Shown: in pieces, positions 23,534 through 36,582 of the stretch
Numbering within the stretch: the stretch's first letter is position 1
Layout: each line of letters starts with the position of its first letter
The notes under the pieces: model-generated
Databases searched by the model: none
What the model was told of the DNA's origin: nothing
The model's input: only the letters and a program-made list of their open reading frames with translations
Source: Dichotomocladium elegans
Lineage: Eukaryota; Mucoromycota; Mucoromycetes; Mucorales; Lichtheimiaceae
Direction: 5' to 3'
Assembly: GCA_025716815.1 (NCBI GenBank)
Contig: JAIXMN010000030.1
Span: 248,001-312,000 of the forward strand
DNA: 64,000 bases
Made by a program: the position numbers and the translations under genes

Positions 23534-24288
23534 ATGAGAGCTCTTTTTCAGCGATTATATGCTATTCCAGCCAAGTTCATAAGGGTAAATCCTTTTAACT
23601 TCGTTCGTAACCATCCTTTGTCCTCTGCTTTGATCTTGTCTCTCTACTTCTCGCTCACCATAGGTGTACTGTATATGTATCTCTTTTGTGATCAATTTCT
23701 GAATATTAAACCGCGCCTTCCAGCTGTCTTATCATCAGTAGGGTGATGCAGCAAAGGACTTTATGAATAATGGCTTTGTATGTATACGTATTTGGCGATA
23801 TCATGGCGGATCAATGAAGCAAAGTTGATCTATATAACGATGTCTCATGCCTCTTGAACAAGTGCATTGTCTTCTTCCAGGTAGTGGCCTCCATACACAA
23901 ATCTATCCTCGTTTTATGCTGTCCATTACGCCATCATTCTCATCTTGATCCTCTTTTTTAATCACAAGCTGTATTTGTATCTCAGCTATTTACTTTATTT
24001 CCGTGAACCTCTTTTCAGGTGAGTTTCAGGGAAATACTACATGTCTTTTAAAAAGATAGGAGTATCCGTCAACGGTATCCAAAGACTTTTTCAGCTATCA
24101 GCATCAAGAGTCTGACCATCCTTGCCCATTGCACGTTGGGGGTACTGTGGATAGAAGTGATTTATTTCATTTACACCCTTTGGCTTATGGACATGCGCAA
24201 TAGCAAGTCAGAGTTACTCCGGCAAGATGTCTGCTGTAGATATTTTGTGTGGGTGTCAACGGACCGCAAGAGATTATGTTTCCACTAG
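23534..24288 (+). CDS. Candidate multi-pass membrane protein (low confidence)
   Basis: Three exons, 23534-23737, 23885-24018 and 24102-24288, keep frame and give 174 aa. The first exon begins MRALFQRLYAIPAKFIRVN and has a hydrophobic segment (ALILSLYFSLTIGVLYMYLF). The second has two (AVHYAIILILILFF, LYLYLSYLLYF), and the third one (LTILAHCTLGVLWIEVIYFI). Four membrane helices with a basic N-terminus would suit a small organelle or ER membrane protein. I do not recognise the family. The true last exon may differ: a short K/R-rich frame ending RKYF-stop near 24400 is an alternative. A 55-codon frame ending just before this ATG could be an upstream exon. It may also be a decayed gene. Confidence 0.35.
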
Positions 24289-24820
24289 GGTCATGTGGTC
24301 CTAAGTTCAGGCGTCAACGACATGGTCCTGCACATCTTGGGAGATTGATAATATAGGGAACAAGTCAAGGAGCTCAAAAAGCTGGCGCGCAAATATTTCT
24401 AGGCCTAGACAACCCTTTTTTGCATGGTTTTATTTTACTTTTGTTACCTCGCATCGGATTTTGTGGAAGGCGTACAGGACTCCTCATTCTTGCCTCCAAA
24501 AATGGAATACCAGCGCAGATCTTACGTGGCAGCAAAAGCAGGTAAATTCTGAGGCCAAAGGCTGCATCCGTTAGCCACCATGCATTGATTGACAGTACAT
24601 TTCGATTGTATGCTGCGTGCTTATCCGGCTCCTTCCTGTTTCAGCACGTTAGCTGTGCCCAACAGCACAAAAGAAAGGTAGAGCTGGTGTACCAACAGAT
24701 CGATCCATAGTTGTTACCTATTAAAAGTTTCCGACTGGGAAGCATGCATTTATTACTGTTTACTACCTTCTTTTGCTGCTTTGCTTTCTTCCGTTTCCTC
24801 CCTCCCTCAACCCTCCACGG

Positions 24821-27800
24821 ATGACCAAAGAGCTACAGGATGCTACCAGCCCTTCCCACTCGATGTACAATAGCGACTCTGGCCATTTTATCTCGCGCCC
24901 ATTAAGATCTGGCTCATCCTCACCCATTCATAGCAGCCACCGCCAGCATCAGCATCTCAATGCATCCGGCGTGCCTGTTTCCGGGAAGGCATCCGCGCCC
25001 GCGGGGGCGTTAATTTCCGACAGGAGCATCAACAACGACAACAATCCTGCCTGCGCTCTAGGAAATGGAAAAGGCTTAATCCGCCGGGCGCACGACACGC
25101 AGGTCATCTGCACTCGTGGTACAAACACAAGAGCAATACCCTCTTCTGCGATGACTCCATCCAGTAGTGCGAATCCTGTTGATGACCGGAACCAGGATAA
25201 TACGGTTTCGCACGCCCCATCACCTCAACAGATCGAATCCAATAATGATGACCTCCTCCTCCTTCCGTCCCTTCAAAAGACGCACACTCTGCTTGCAAAC
25301 CGTATCGTTCTCAAGCGACAGGCGGCAATCCAAGAGTTGCTCACCACAGAAAAAACATATGGCCATGATCTTGAAGTTCTCGTCAACGTAAGTTTGTAGT
25401 TTAAGTATGTCCCCTTTGTCCATCTTCACATGAGGCACGATCAAAAGTAACCCATGGCTGGACATGCATTTCTCCAGCATTTTTTTGCAGCGATCGAGCA
25501 GGCAGATTGCATACAGTTGGCAACCAAACTCGATCTGGTACGGAATGCCCATGCCATTCTCGATTTTCAGCGAAACTTTAGTGCAGCACTTTTACGGGCG
25601 ACTGAGGTGCAGGAGGACGAGGAGGGCGAGGACGAAGAGTCGATGCGGGATCACCGGCTTGTCGCTCTGTGTGAATGTTTTTGTGATTGGGTATAAATTG
25701 GGGGCCGCCTCCTCCCTCCGCGCATTTTTTCAAGCGTGCTCATTGTTCTTTCGGCATAACACACACAACCACTCTTCCGCTTTAGGCTGACGGATTCGAA
25801 GTCTATATACCCTATTGTATATATCAAGACAAAGCCGCAGGTATCCATAAAAAGCTCGTTGCAACCAATCCAGGGTATGCTGCTATTCTGGATCGACTCT
25901 ATGCGCTTGCGCGGTCCAGAGATGAGCGCCGGACGTTTGAAGATTATATGATCATGGTAGGTCCTATTCAGTACTTGTAGCAACCTTGCAATGGTCTTAT
26001 GTTATGTATCTAGCCCGTCCAGCGTCTACTTAAATACAGACTTATCTTAGAAACCATTTCAAAAACTGTGCAGGACGACGAAGTCGAGCATCTGATTGTG
26101 GCCAAAGCACTCAGTGAGATGCACCTCGTTGCGCTTCGTCTTAATACGGAAAAATCAGGAATGGAAGCACGCAAGAAAACTGAACTGTTTATTGATCGCA
26201 TCGATACTAGCTGGGTCCAAGTGAGCCGAGAGAAAAAGGATAATGTGTCCGCGAAAATATTTCTCATTTGCTCTATGCTCTGCGTGCATATTTGTGGATT
26301 AGGCTCCGCTGAAGCCCTACTACCGACAATTGAATCCTTGTGCCTTGATCGGAACGCTGGACGTCCGACTTGTAAAAACCAGCAAGGAAGACAAAATACG
26401 CCGGCTTGGATGCGCTCTTTTCGATACATTCATGATCATGGCAAAAGCCAAGCGCCACGACAAGTACGAACCTCGGTATTGGTTTCCCCTGTACCTCTTC
26501 GAGCTCGAAGATGTGCAGAACCCATCTCCGTCAGCAGGTAGACGATTTGGTCATACTGCATATCATCAACTTCCTAATTTCTTCTTCTTCTGGGCGTAGC
26601 AGCTGGAGGGCCCTGTCATGCATGGATACTGCGAAGCAAGCTCAAGACATTTGAATGTATGGCGATGTGCGACCAGGAAAAACAACTATGGATGCAAGCA
26701 ATCCAGAAAGCCATTAAAGCCTCGCGCGAGCTTTTTACTATACAGTCCTCATCGCCCGCCGAGTATAATGGCTCCCCAGACGTCACTTTTCTCCACAATC
26801 TTCCCACATCCTCTGGCTCACCCCCACCTGATACCAGCACCACAGCTGCTGCCTCTGCTACGAATACCGGTTCTAAGACTCTAGGCTCATTTCGCCCCGG
26901 ATCAGCCTCAAGTATACCCACCGTAAGTTCTGGTTATTTTTCTTGGCGCGATTCTCTTCACGCTGAGTCCCCCACTAGACGAGCGTTGTCCCCGCCACCC
27001 TCACCAGCGACAACGCCCACGACTTCCCCTACCACAGCCCCTCAACTGAACATGACCCCAGCAACAGCAACAGCAGCGGCTTCTTCTTCCAATGGGGTGC
27101 GGCCCCACGGAAGCCTGAGCGACTTGCGTGATCTGGTGTCCGACTTCCGGGCACATCGGCGGCACCATCATCAATACAGTGATGTCGACGCTAGGTTTGT
27201 GGATGTATGCACAACTCCTATTCTTATGGCCCGTGCACAGCATCTCTACCGGGACTGCCATCCGGTCGCCAGAAATAGGAGTTCCAGGATAGTGAAGTCC
27301 ATGTCGATGGTCGCTCTTTCTAGTTTCCATCATCATCACCCGTCGTCAAGCCATTCCTATACTCCTCCTCCTAATACTACTATGGCCAGTACACTTGATT
27401 CTCGGCCGCCGCCGCCGCTGATCCCAACATCATCAAAACTCTCATCACAGTCCGTGCTGCTCGGGAAGCTCTCGCTTCACCAAGCGACGACTCCTGAAAC
27501 GGGCTCGATGGAGGACGCGGTACGTAAGACATCGTCCCCAACACCTCTAATTACCAGAAGCAGCAGCAGCAGCAGCAGCATCAGCAGAAGGAGAAGAGGT
27601 AGCAATGCAAGATTCACCATGGATTTCTCGCGTCCGTTTAGCAAGGTTGTCGAGAAATTCAGCGCCAGCAGCAGCAGCAGCAGCAGCAATAATCAAACGA
27701 TACATTCAGACAAGGGCGGTGATGATGATGAGGGCAAGACGCCGTTGAAGAGCAAGCGATGGGCAAGTTCAGATACCCAGCTCGGGTCATCTACTCGTAC

Positions 27801-28097
27801 CACTACAACAGCAGGAGAGGTGTTCAACGAAGAAAATAACCATGGTTCGACCCCCCATTTAGTCAAATCCGCATTTCGTCGTATTGGCAAGGTAAAAAAA
27901 AAAGAGCGAGCGAGCGAGCCAAGTTATGCTTGTGTTCTGACAGAAAGGACTAACGAACGGATTGATATCTCCAGAGTCATGCGCTCCAAATGACTGCTAG
28001 TGGGGCTGACGCACCAAGCGAGCGATCATCGTCGCCCTCCTCATCCTCCTCGGGAAGCAGTTCTAAGCACGGAACGAGGAAGATTTTTCGTGTATAA
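24821..28097 (+). CDS. Rho guanine nucleotide exchange factor (DH-PH)
   Basis: Seven exons: 24821-25387, 25478-25690, 25786-25956, 26014-26220, 26303-26537, 26600-27891, 27975-28097, giving 935 aa with every junction in phase. The disordered N-terminus (about 1-155) is Ser/Asn-rich. The DH domain follows: RQAAIQELLTTEKTYGHDLEVLV (CR1, about 167-189), then PYCIYQDKAA and the hallmark PVQRLLKYRLIL (CR3, about 318-329). A PH domain (about 390-505) spans the exon 5/6 junction, including RLGCALFDTFMIMAKAK and the closing CDQEKQLWMQAIQKAI. The C-terminus is Ser-rich with CAG/AGC-coded serine runs and basic patches. Such proteins load Rho, Rac or Cdc42 GTPases with GTP at the cortex to drive polarised growth; the target GTPase is not predictable. 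The start at 24821 is the first ATG after a pyrimidine-rich leader. Confidence 0.9.
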
Positions 28098-29183
28098 GGA
28101 TTTTTTTTGCGTATTTCATAAAGTAACATCGTATATACGAAAAGATAAGGCCATGGCCAACCGAAAAACAGCATCTCTTTCTTTGTGTGCCTATGTTCCC
28201 GTTCCAAGGAGGGGCGGGGAGAGAGAGAGGAGGGTAGAAATACTGTACTCTAATCCATGTCAGAAATGATAAGGGTCTGCGAGACAAAAACACATTGCTT
28301 TCACTACAAACCAAAAATGTTCGTACATGGGATAGTCGTTCATCAGCAACCGCCTCCCCCCCCTTTTTTTTTGCTTGAACGCTCACGCCGGTCCGGGAGT
28401 TATCCTGTAGAGATATCAAGAAGCAAGAGCATGGTGAGGGCCGAATAAGAAATCTTTACAAGAGGATGGGGATGTCATACGGGCCCGGGCATGTGTGTGT
28501 GAGAGCGGTTTGGATCTTGGGCTACGTATACAAAAGGTTTGGTGGGGGGGGGGCATTCTCATTTGTTCCGGAATGGGATGCACCTGTTTGCTCTGTATAA
28601 AGACACATATGTCGTTTGCATGGAACATGCCTATAAAAGTGTTCACAGCCAGTTGGGCACGCGCGCTCGCTCTCCATTTCACGTTGTACATTGTGAACAG
28701 CGACGTATGGCAGACAATGTCTTGGTGCTTGCTACTCCGCAAGATGAAAACTGGACGAGACATTCCATGGCCCAGTAGGGTAAATATTGCGAAATGCTGT
28801 ATAACATGAAAAAGTATGTAACCTCTTGTACAAAAGATCCCCTCACTGTCTTGATCCATGGGCCAAGCAAGCATCTCATCTCCTCGTCCTGTCTAATGAA
28901 AGACGCTCTCCAACACACATAGTATCGATATATAACACAATAGACAATCAGGAATGAGAGTCATTTGTGTGTGTGTGTGTGTGTGTGTGATGTGTATAAT
29001 CTGCTTTCGCTTATTTCGGTAATAAATGGGATTCTGCATACAATGCTTGTGGTGATGTCCGATGAGAGTTATGTCTGGAAGTGGGGGAGGGGGTGGCGAT
29101 GGGGAAAGATGCTTCTTGTGAGAATTATGAAGATGAATAATAACATCGTAAGATTGGGGGAAGGGGAGGAATATCTCGAGTTT
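28098..29183. other. Intergenic between converging genes
   Basis: About 1.1 kb between the RhoGEF stop and the BUD6 stop. It contains a G9 run at about 28542, a (GT)n run (28966-28989) and A/T-rich sequence. No gene seen. Confidence 0.6.
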
Positions 29184-32100
29184 TTATTCCTCGGCTTCTT
29201 GGGAAGTGGTAGCGGTATCTTGCTGGTTTTTCTCCAAATACATGCGCCGGAGCATTTCTTGATTCTTTTGCTGCCGGATTCGCTCAATTTCTTCGGCACC
29301 ACCGGTCTTCTTCAGCTTCTTCGTCTCCACAAACGCCGTGAGTTCCTGTTCAAACTCATCAATGCGATTGTCTAGCTCAATCTGTCGCATCTTCTCGGCC
29401 GACTCGAGTGCTTTGAGTCGCCGTTCGTGGTCAACGTCGATGGTGGCCACCTGTTTGAGTACACTCGACATGCCTTCGAATCCTTCCTCTGCAGGCGCCA
29501 CATGGAACTCCCGCATGACAGGCTTGGCTTTCTTTTGGTAAGCACAGATCTTTTCTAGCTGTTCATACACCTCGACAAGAGCCGTGAGATCATCACGCAT
29601 GTCTAACAGTAATCCCTCCTGTTCCTTCAGCATCTGTTGCTCCTTGACGATCGTCTGCAACTCCTGCTCCCAGGTCTTCTTCCAACGTGGCTTAACATTC
29701 TGGATATAGTTGCTGAATTCTTCAATCTCCTTCGAAACAATGTCCCGCTCTTTTTGACAGTGCGCCATCTGCGCGTCTGACGGTCGGGACTTGCGCTGCG
29801 TCACATCGAGCTTCAACTGATCTACTGTGTCCTGCAATTCTTCGAGTCGTGCTGTAATCTTGTCCGAGTCGAGAAGGAGTTTCTCCTTGCCCTCTTCAAT
29901 AAACAAACGCGCCGCTGATCGAGCAGGCTGCTTGTCCTTGGCCTCTGCATCTTGTTTGCGTAGCTGCTCCGACTTTTCTTTTAGCTCCTCTACGACTGTA
30001 TTCGTGCCCTCACGCATCTCCCGTTGCAGCTGTCGAAGTACTGCCATGTCACGTCGCAGTGTCTCAATTTCCCGCAATTGCGCCTGAACCTGAGCTGCGG
30101 ATACCACCATCGATTCTTCGGTAGCAGTATTTGACGGCACCGGCGTGGGTGGAGTATCGACTGCTGGTGGAGGAGGAGGTGGCGGTGGAAGCGACGAAGG
30201 GGGTGTTGCTAGCGCAGTCGTTTGTATCTCGGCAACTTGCTTCCTCAGCTCGTCGAGATGTTCTACAAACAATTTGCGCATATCTCCCATCTCCTTCCCC
30301 ACAAACTCGCTGATCTGCTGCATCATCTGCTTTTGCTCCTCCTCGTTTTTGTCTAACACTCATATCAGCGAGTCTTCGATAGGAGATGCACAATGCCCTA
30401 CCACGCTTACCATCCACATTCAGCGACAACACGGTCTTATTGCTAACTTCTCCGAGATTCTCGAGTTCGTAAGAAATACCCACTGTCGGATCGCGGATGT
30501 AAATGGACGGGAAATCCTTCAGGCCAGACGAATAATTAAACTTCTCAATAAATAACATGCGCAGCGCAGGAATGCTGATTTCGCCCTCGTAATATACGTT
30601 CTTCACCTCCTTGCCAATCTGCAGAAAGAGGTTCAGACCTACATATCTCACCACATGAGTCTAAATGAAAAAAAATACCATACACTCCCGTCTCATGCCT
30701 TCCTTTCAAGTTTAGAATACCTTTAGGTTCTTTGTTTCCGCTCTCCTCTGCATTATTGGCCTCATTGGCCTCGTCAGCCTGCGATTCAGCGACTGTGCCA
30801 AGTTTTCTCGTATCGGTGCTAGGGATGTTCGGTACAGGAGGCAAAAGGTCATTTCCTGGCCGTTTCATCGGATGATAATCGTTGGAGCCATTTGTTCTAA
30901 ACATCGAAGCTCTCCGTACCGATGACCGCCTAGCAAGATTCTCCTGCCGTTTGAGAGCAGCCAATGCACTTGCAGTGCTGGGGTCGCTCTCATCAAAGTC
31001 GTTTGTTTTCGTCTTGCGAGGCACGGGAGGAGGATCTGCTGCCGCTGCTGGCGGCGGTGGCGGCGGTGGCGGCGGCGGGGGAGGAGGTGCATGGTGATGC
31101 GGTTGGGGCATATGCACGATACTGGGAGATGATGGAGTGGGGGTGAAGTACGCATTTGGCCGTGCGGAAGAAGAGGAACTGTTCGGCCGGTCACCGCCCG
31201 CAGAAGACGATGTGGATCGAGAAGGTGAAGGGCCGCGCTGCAGCTGCTGTGGCGGCGGCAACGGTGGCGCCCCTCCATAGGTGGGCGAATAAGGGCGGGA
31301 GGAATAGTTCATTCTTGGCGAGCCCTCGATAGATACCGAGGGGCGTGGCATGTCACCCATTCGCGGATCATAGTCGGAGGATGTAAGGCGGACATTCGAC
31401 GGTGGTGGTGACCGGCCCGGGGAGTACACAGATCGTGGGGGTGCTTGAGCCATGTTGGTACCCCGAGCCAGCGCGGCTTGCGGTACCTCGCGGCGCCAAG
31501 AGTCCGTAGATCGGATCGAGTCGCGCGAGGAGGACATTGTCCAAGCCGCATCCCTTTCTCGTAATTGATGCTGTTTTCCTTTCAAACCATGCAATAGATG
31601 TACGATAACCTCACGGATCTTTGGCAAATGCTGTTCTAACGTGGCCGGTGATGGTTCCTGGCTCATCGCGATCTCTATTGACTCCTTGAGTTGATGCGGG
31701 ATCCATGCAAGATCACTATGCTGAGGCTCAGAACAAATCACGATGCAGTACGCTTATTCCCTCTTTTTCCATCTTTACTTACTTCATAGGTACTTCGCAG
31801 TCCTCAAACGCTTGAGAAACCGAGATAAATTGCCGTTCGAGCGTATCTCGAAACTCGAGAATTTGGGTCGTACTTGCTCGCAATTGCGACCATTGTGTTA
31901 AAGCCTCAAGAAGCGCCTTTGTTGTCCGCAGCAGCTTGGTCACGACTTGCTCAATCTCTCCACTCTATGGAAACATATAAACCAGAAATTTAGTCACCCA
32001 TCGCCTCCAACGCAGGAAGACCTGCTCAACGTTTTGCCGGTTGGCAGTGTGTTCAGGGTCGCATGTGTACCATCAGACTCATACCTGAGATCGCGAAGTG

Positions 32101-32189
32101 CTGCTACTTCTGTGCGGGTAGTCTGGTCGCCTGGCATTCGTCGCCGGAGGGGGTGAATACGGTCTGTTGTCATACGATCCGTACTCCAT
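29184..32189 (-). CDS. BUD6: Bud6/Aip3-type polarity factor
   Basis: Five exons: 32189-32085, 31964-31783, 31715-30721, 30638-30411, 30358-29184, giving 894 aa. The N-terminal segment SGEIEQVVTKLLRTTKALLEALTQWS and the stretch IREVIVHLLHGLKGKQ match the fungal Bud6 N-domain. A Pro/Ser-rich middle includes a run of 13 prolines. After it comes FLQIGKEVKNVYYEGEIS with IYIRDPTVGISYELENL, the conserved Bud6 core. The C-terminal AIP3 region (about 505-894) is long coiled coil (ETLRRDMAVLRQLQREM, ERDIVSKEIEEFSNYIQ). Bud6 binds actin monomers and formins to nucleate actin cables at growth sites. The acceptor at 30639 (not the nearer one about 20 nt upstream) is forced by frame. It converges on the RhoGEF, a plausible pathway partner. 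Confidence 0.9.
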
Positions 32190-32873
32190 TATTTTGTGTA
32201 AAGCAAAAGAAAAGGGTCCGTTTCAGAAAACAAAAAGAGGGAAGTTAGGGACCGTGTAAGTTTCACTTTGCGTAACTGAAAATAGCAATTTCGTCGGGGC
32301 TTTGATGGTGGTGGTTGTTGATCGCATGGTGTTCTTTTTTTTTCTCCTCCTCGTATAGCCTTGTGTGGTTCACTCCCAATCAATGGCTGGGATATCCATA
32401 AGATTTATTGATTATCAGCAATATCCCCTTCAATACAGCGGCAGAATTGATAAAGGTCAGGCGCAACGTGTTCGTTGCCTAGTCCCCCAAAGGAGCGGCG
32501 CGTGATGAACAGATCATATTGCGAAAGGGAGTGTGTGGTAAAGGAGGATGAGAAGATATTTGTTGCAGGTGATCTATATTAATGATACTAACGTCTTTAT
32601 TCTGATTAACAGCAGCTCAACGTTAGCTATGTAGACTACCTCAAACAATAGATTAAGAGACGAATCCTATTCTCGTTTCACTTGCTCGACGATTATTCAA
32701 AGAATACGAAGAAAAAGGATAGGCCTCCCAAGCAATTTTGGTGCAGTCAGTGGCGGGGTGCGGGTGGGGTGGGGGAAACAAAAATCACGCAGCATATACT
32801 AAACCAAGTCACTCAAGTTCAACACTTCCCTCTCCTTTCACGGAACACACGTACATATATATACATACTCATA
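32190..32873. promoter_or_regulatory. Divergent promoter region, BUD6 and SmD1
   Basis: The 684 bp separate two divergent starts. An ATATATATACATAC stretch lies just before the SmD1 ATG. A G-rich patch is at 32753-32777. No gene seen. Confidence 0.5.
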
Positions 32874-33474
32874 ATGAAATTGGTCAGGTAATCAATGTCA
32901 ATGACAACTTGCTAATAAAATTGAGAAAGACTAACGTGGCGGTACCTGCTTCGATCGATCCATCCAACGGAACGCTTTTTGTAAAAAAAAAAAAAAAAAA
33001 AAAACGCTTTTAGATTTTTGATGAAATTGAACAATGAGACGGTTACCGTTGAGCTGAAGAATGGCACAGTTGTAAATGGCACCATTACTGGTATTTGGAA
33101 TGATAGGAGAATCTGATGATATGTCCAAGCTAACGTGTGATGTAGGCGTTGACATGAGCATGAATACACATTTGAAGACTGTCAAGATGACAGTAAAGAA
33201 CCGAGACCCTGCCAGTCTAGACTCGCTCAGCATTCGTGGAAACAACATCCGATGCGTGATCTTGCCTGACAGCTTACCGCTAGACACTCTCCTAATTGAC
33301 GATTCGCCCAAGTCCAAGGCAAAGAAGAAGGAGGGTAGGTTGAAGAGCACTGCTCATATAATTAGCTGCTTTGCCGACATTTACGTTTTCTTTTATTTAG
33401 GTGCTGCAGGCCGTGGACGCGGCAGAGGTGGTGTCATCCCTCGTGGTCGCGGAAGAGGCAGAGGCAGACGCTAA
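32874..33474 (+). CDS. SMD1: Small nuclear ribonucleoprotein Sm D1
   Basis: Four exons, 32874-32887 (14 nt), 33014-33090, 33146-33334 and 33401-33474, give 117 aa (human SmD1 119). Sm1 is [34 protein letters not shown] and Sm2 is [24 protein letters not shown], both canonical. The C-terminal GRGRGRGG and [10 protein letters not shown] tail is the site of arginine dimethylation in the family. SmD1 is part of the heptameric Sm ring on U1, U2, U4 and U5 snRNAs. The first coding exon covers only MKLVR, and a poly-A tract lies in intron 1 (about 32983-33004). Confidence 0.97.
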
Positions 33475-33746
33475 GCATGACGAGAATTTTACGAAGGAAC
33501 GCATTTTACACGCACATGAGCACCCATCATCCCCAGCAAATTACACCGAGATTACATGCAGTCGTCTTTCCGTCACATAACCGGGAAGGATCAAATAAAA
33601 AAAGGGAAACTCTGTATGCTTTTCTTTCTCTTTCTCATCTAGTTCTCTTTTGTTTCGATCCTCATGGAAGCAAACGTCAGAGAGACGGCTTATGCTGAAA
33701 TTTGATTACACAGAGTGTGAAAGTGACCTAAGCATACGATCAACGT

Positions 33747-35942
33747 TTATTCTTGAGAAGGACCACTGGTGATCACATCATCGATCTTCAAAATCATCTT
33801 GACAAGCTGTGTCGCAAGTAAGAATTGCTGGCGCTTGGAAATCAATGGATCATAGACATGAAGCTCCTTCATATCTAGAGAACGAGGGAGAGAATATATC
33901 TCGCGTTAGTACCGCAGATCTGGGAATGATTTATTGGAGTGACATACCGTTGGAGTTATTGTACAGACAGTCGATACCGAGACGAGGATTACCAGTGGTG
34001 GCCTGTTTTGCTTTGACCTCAGCCAATGTCTCAATAGGTGAGAGGCCTGAATTCTCAGCAAGCGCCAATGGGGTGGCATCCAAGGCATCTGCGAAAGCGC
34101 GCATCGCGTATTGCTCGATAGACGAGATCTTTTTGACATTTCATCAGAGAAGCAGAAAAAACAATATCTCTCAAACTTAGTCACTCACCTCATCGGCAAC
34201 CTTTGCAACTGCGAGCGAGCAGCTGATTTCAGCAGCACCGCCACCATAGACGACACGGTTATCACGTACTAAGTTGCGGACAGCACAAATAGCATCATGC
34301 AAAGAACGCTTCGCTTCATCAATGATCTAAAAAATAAAATGTCAGAACATGCGGCCCATTTGCTACTATTGTCATTTCACTTGCCATTTTGTTACCACCG
34401 CGAACAAAGACCGTGACAGCGCGGCTGTTGGCACACTCTTCAATCACGAGCATCCGATCCTTGGTAGTGCCAAATGACAGTTCGCGCACAACACCGGCAT
34501 TGCCTAGCTTTTCAGGAGACAAATCCTCAAAGCGGGGGACAATGCGACCATTGGTCGCGATCGCAATCAGCTCGATTTCGGGACCGCCCACCCATCGAAC
34601 CGCAGGCAACTCGTTCTGGAGCAACAAATGGTTCGCTTCATCATCAAAACCCCATTGACAGATAACCAGATTGGCGCCCGAGTCTTTGACCTGCTTGATC
34701 ATGTCCTGAAACTTGGCCTTCTCGTATTCCTGCAGTTTTTTGTACTCTTCCACAGACGTGATATCGAGCTTGTGCTTTGTTTTCGGTCGTGGGGGTTCAA
34801 AGGCGCATGTCAGGATAGCTAATTTTGCGTCGCGCACTTCGCGCGGCATCTGCGGATGAGACATATCCTTGTCGATCACGACACCGTGGACAAGGGTCGT
34901 GTCCTGGAGCGAGCCACCCATCTTGCCATCCACCTTGATCAGCTCAAAATCAACGTCTTTGCGCTCGAGATCAGCCACAGCAAGGACAGCTTCGACAGCA
35001 ATATCTGCAAACTGATCATGGCATTTGGACACACTAATGCATCCGTGCGATCCCATCCCCCAAATCTCACGTTACTCACTTGGCCTATCTTTTTCACCCT
35101 CGAATGTTTGCTTACATTTTGCTTCCCAAGCTTGTCATGGCCGTCTTCTTCAGATTCGACGTATTCGTTTTGCTAAACTCGATGGTATCTGAGATCTTGT
35201 TAAGGTGTTCGACAGCAACATTGCAGGCACGTTCGAAGCCATCTGCAATACGGATTGGGTGTACGCCTCGATCAAGAAGCTGCTCGCACTGCTCCAACAA
35301 CGCACCGGCGAGTACTGTGATTTTTCAACATAAGCGATTCGAGACATTATCTAGCGCTTTTTCCTCTGACTCACCGACAACACCCGTCGTGCCATCGCCA
35401 ATCTCATCGTCCTGGCTCTTGGATAACTGGACCAGTAGTTTTGCGATCTGGTGTTCGACTTGCATTTGATCGAGGATTGTAGCACCATCGTTGGTAACAG
35501 TAATGTCGCCATCAGGTGAAATCAGAATCTTGTCCAAGCCTTGATGTGTAGCGTGTCAATAAAGCTCTTCGCTTGTTTGGACGATTGCATGGCGAGACTT
35601 ACCTCGAGGACCTAGGGATGTTTTAATGATGTTCGACACAGTTTTGGCGGCAAGGATATGAGACTGATAGAAAAGTGTGATGTTAGATGCCGCTATTATT
35701 ACTTCATCCAATTTCAAAACTTTTGCCGCATGTCGCGTCGCCTTCCCCCCCCCAAAAAAAAAGGGCGAGCAAGAGCGATGGCTAGGTAGAGAAGATCTTA
35801 TAGACCCATAAGGACTTACCCGGATTGCATCGATGCCGGAAAGTCTGGATTTTGTTTGACCTTCGCGGACGATGATGAAAGGTCTACCGTACTCATCGGT
35901 GGCATAGACAGCTGAATTTGGATCAATGTTAGGAGCAGCCAT
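33747..35942 (-). CDS. CCT5: TRiC/CCT chaperonin subunit epsilon
   Basis: Eight exons: 35942-35820, 35663-35603, 35539-35375, 35314-35116, 35033-34385, 34326-34189, 34128-33948, 33874-33747, giving 547 aa. Chaperonin signatures: [32 protein letters not shown] (ATP site) and [17 protein letters not shown]. The N-terminal [20 protein letters not shown] and the apical segment [19 protein letters not shown] [14 protein letters not shown] point to epsilon rather than other subunits. TRiC folds actin and tubulin in the cytosol. The intron after 34385 has a GC donor (GCAAGT), the only choice that joins GGNKM to IIDEAKR. The gene is head-to-head with CCT4. Confidence 0.97.
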
Positions 35943-36582
35943 TCTGATGAAGTATGGGTGGGAGCGGGTTCAAGTAGGCGAGAAAAATAAGGGCGCCGCG
36001 TGCTAAGAATTTGACAGCGGGTTGCGTACCCAGAGCAAAATAAGCCAGCCCAGCGACTGTGATTGTACTGTAGTACAACGATGGTGTGGACTGCAGAAGC
36101 AAAAGAGGAGACCGATGAGACCTTTCTTCCCCCCTCTCACCATATCCCTTCATACTAAAAAATAGGGTGTATCGTGGCAGAAGAACACTGTCCTCACCTA
36201 CGCAGGAAAGACGGGCAGTAAATGGATCAGAAGCCAGTTAAATAATCGAATATCGTAAAACGCAACAGCCGCTACAGCCACACCCACACACCTTCCTCTC
36301 TACACCCTCTCCGTGAAAGCCAATTACTGTAGAGCGATTGAGGGCTGCCGATATCATTGGGATGGTCACCTCGTGTTTTTTTTATGCCAAAGGTCCCGTA
36401 CCTTGGTTTTACAAGAGTGTAAGTCGAGGTGGACCTGAACCACTCAGACGGGAGGAGGGGGGTTGTGGCGACGTATTTCACACTCGGCGGGAGTTAACCC
36501 AAAAATTATTCAGTCTCGTTTTGAGGGGTTCAAACGATTTTCTTTTCTTGTCAAATACCCTCCAGTCGCGTCATCTTTCATC
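35943..36582. promoter_or_regulatory. Shared bidirectional region of CCT5 and CCT4
   Basis: The 640 bp lie between the ATGs of two chaperonin subunit genes transcribed apart. No obvious TATA box and no clear heat-shock element (repeated nGAAn/nTTCn) were found by eye. Co-regulation of subunits needed in equal amounts is inferred. Confidence 0.5.

Noticed and set aside
30639..30660. CATTTAG acceptor for BUD6 intron 3
   Set aside because: It gives the wrong frame; the acceptor ending at 30639 continues into GLNLFLQIGKEVKN.
30865..31278. Gly-rich and other long frames across BUD6 exon 3
   Set aside because: They are shadows of the proline-rich BUD6 coding sequence.
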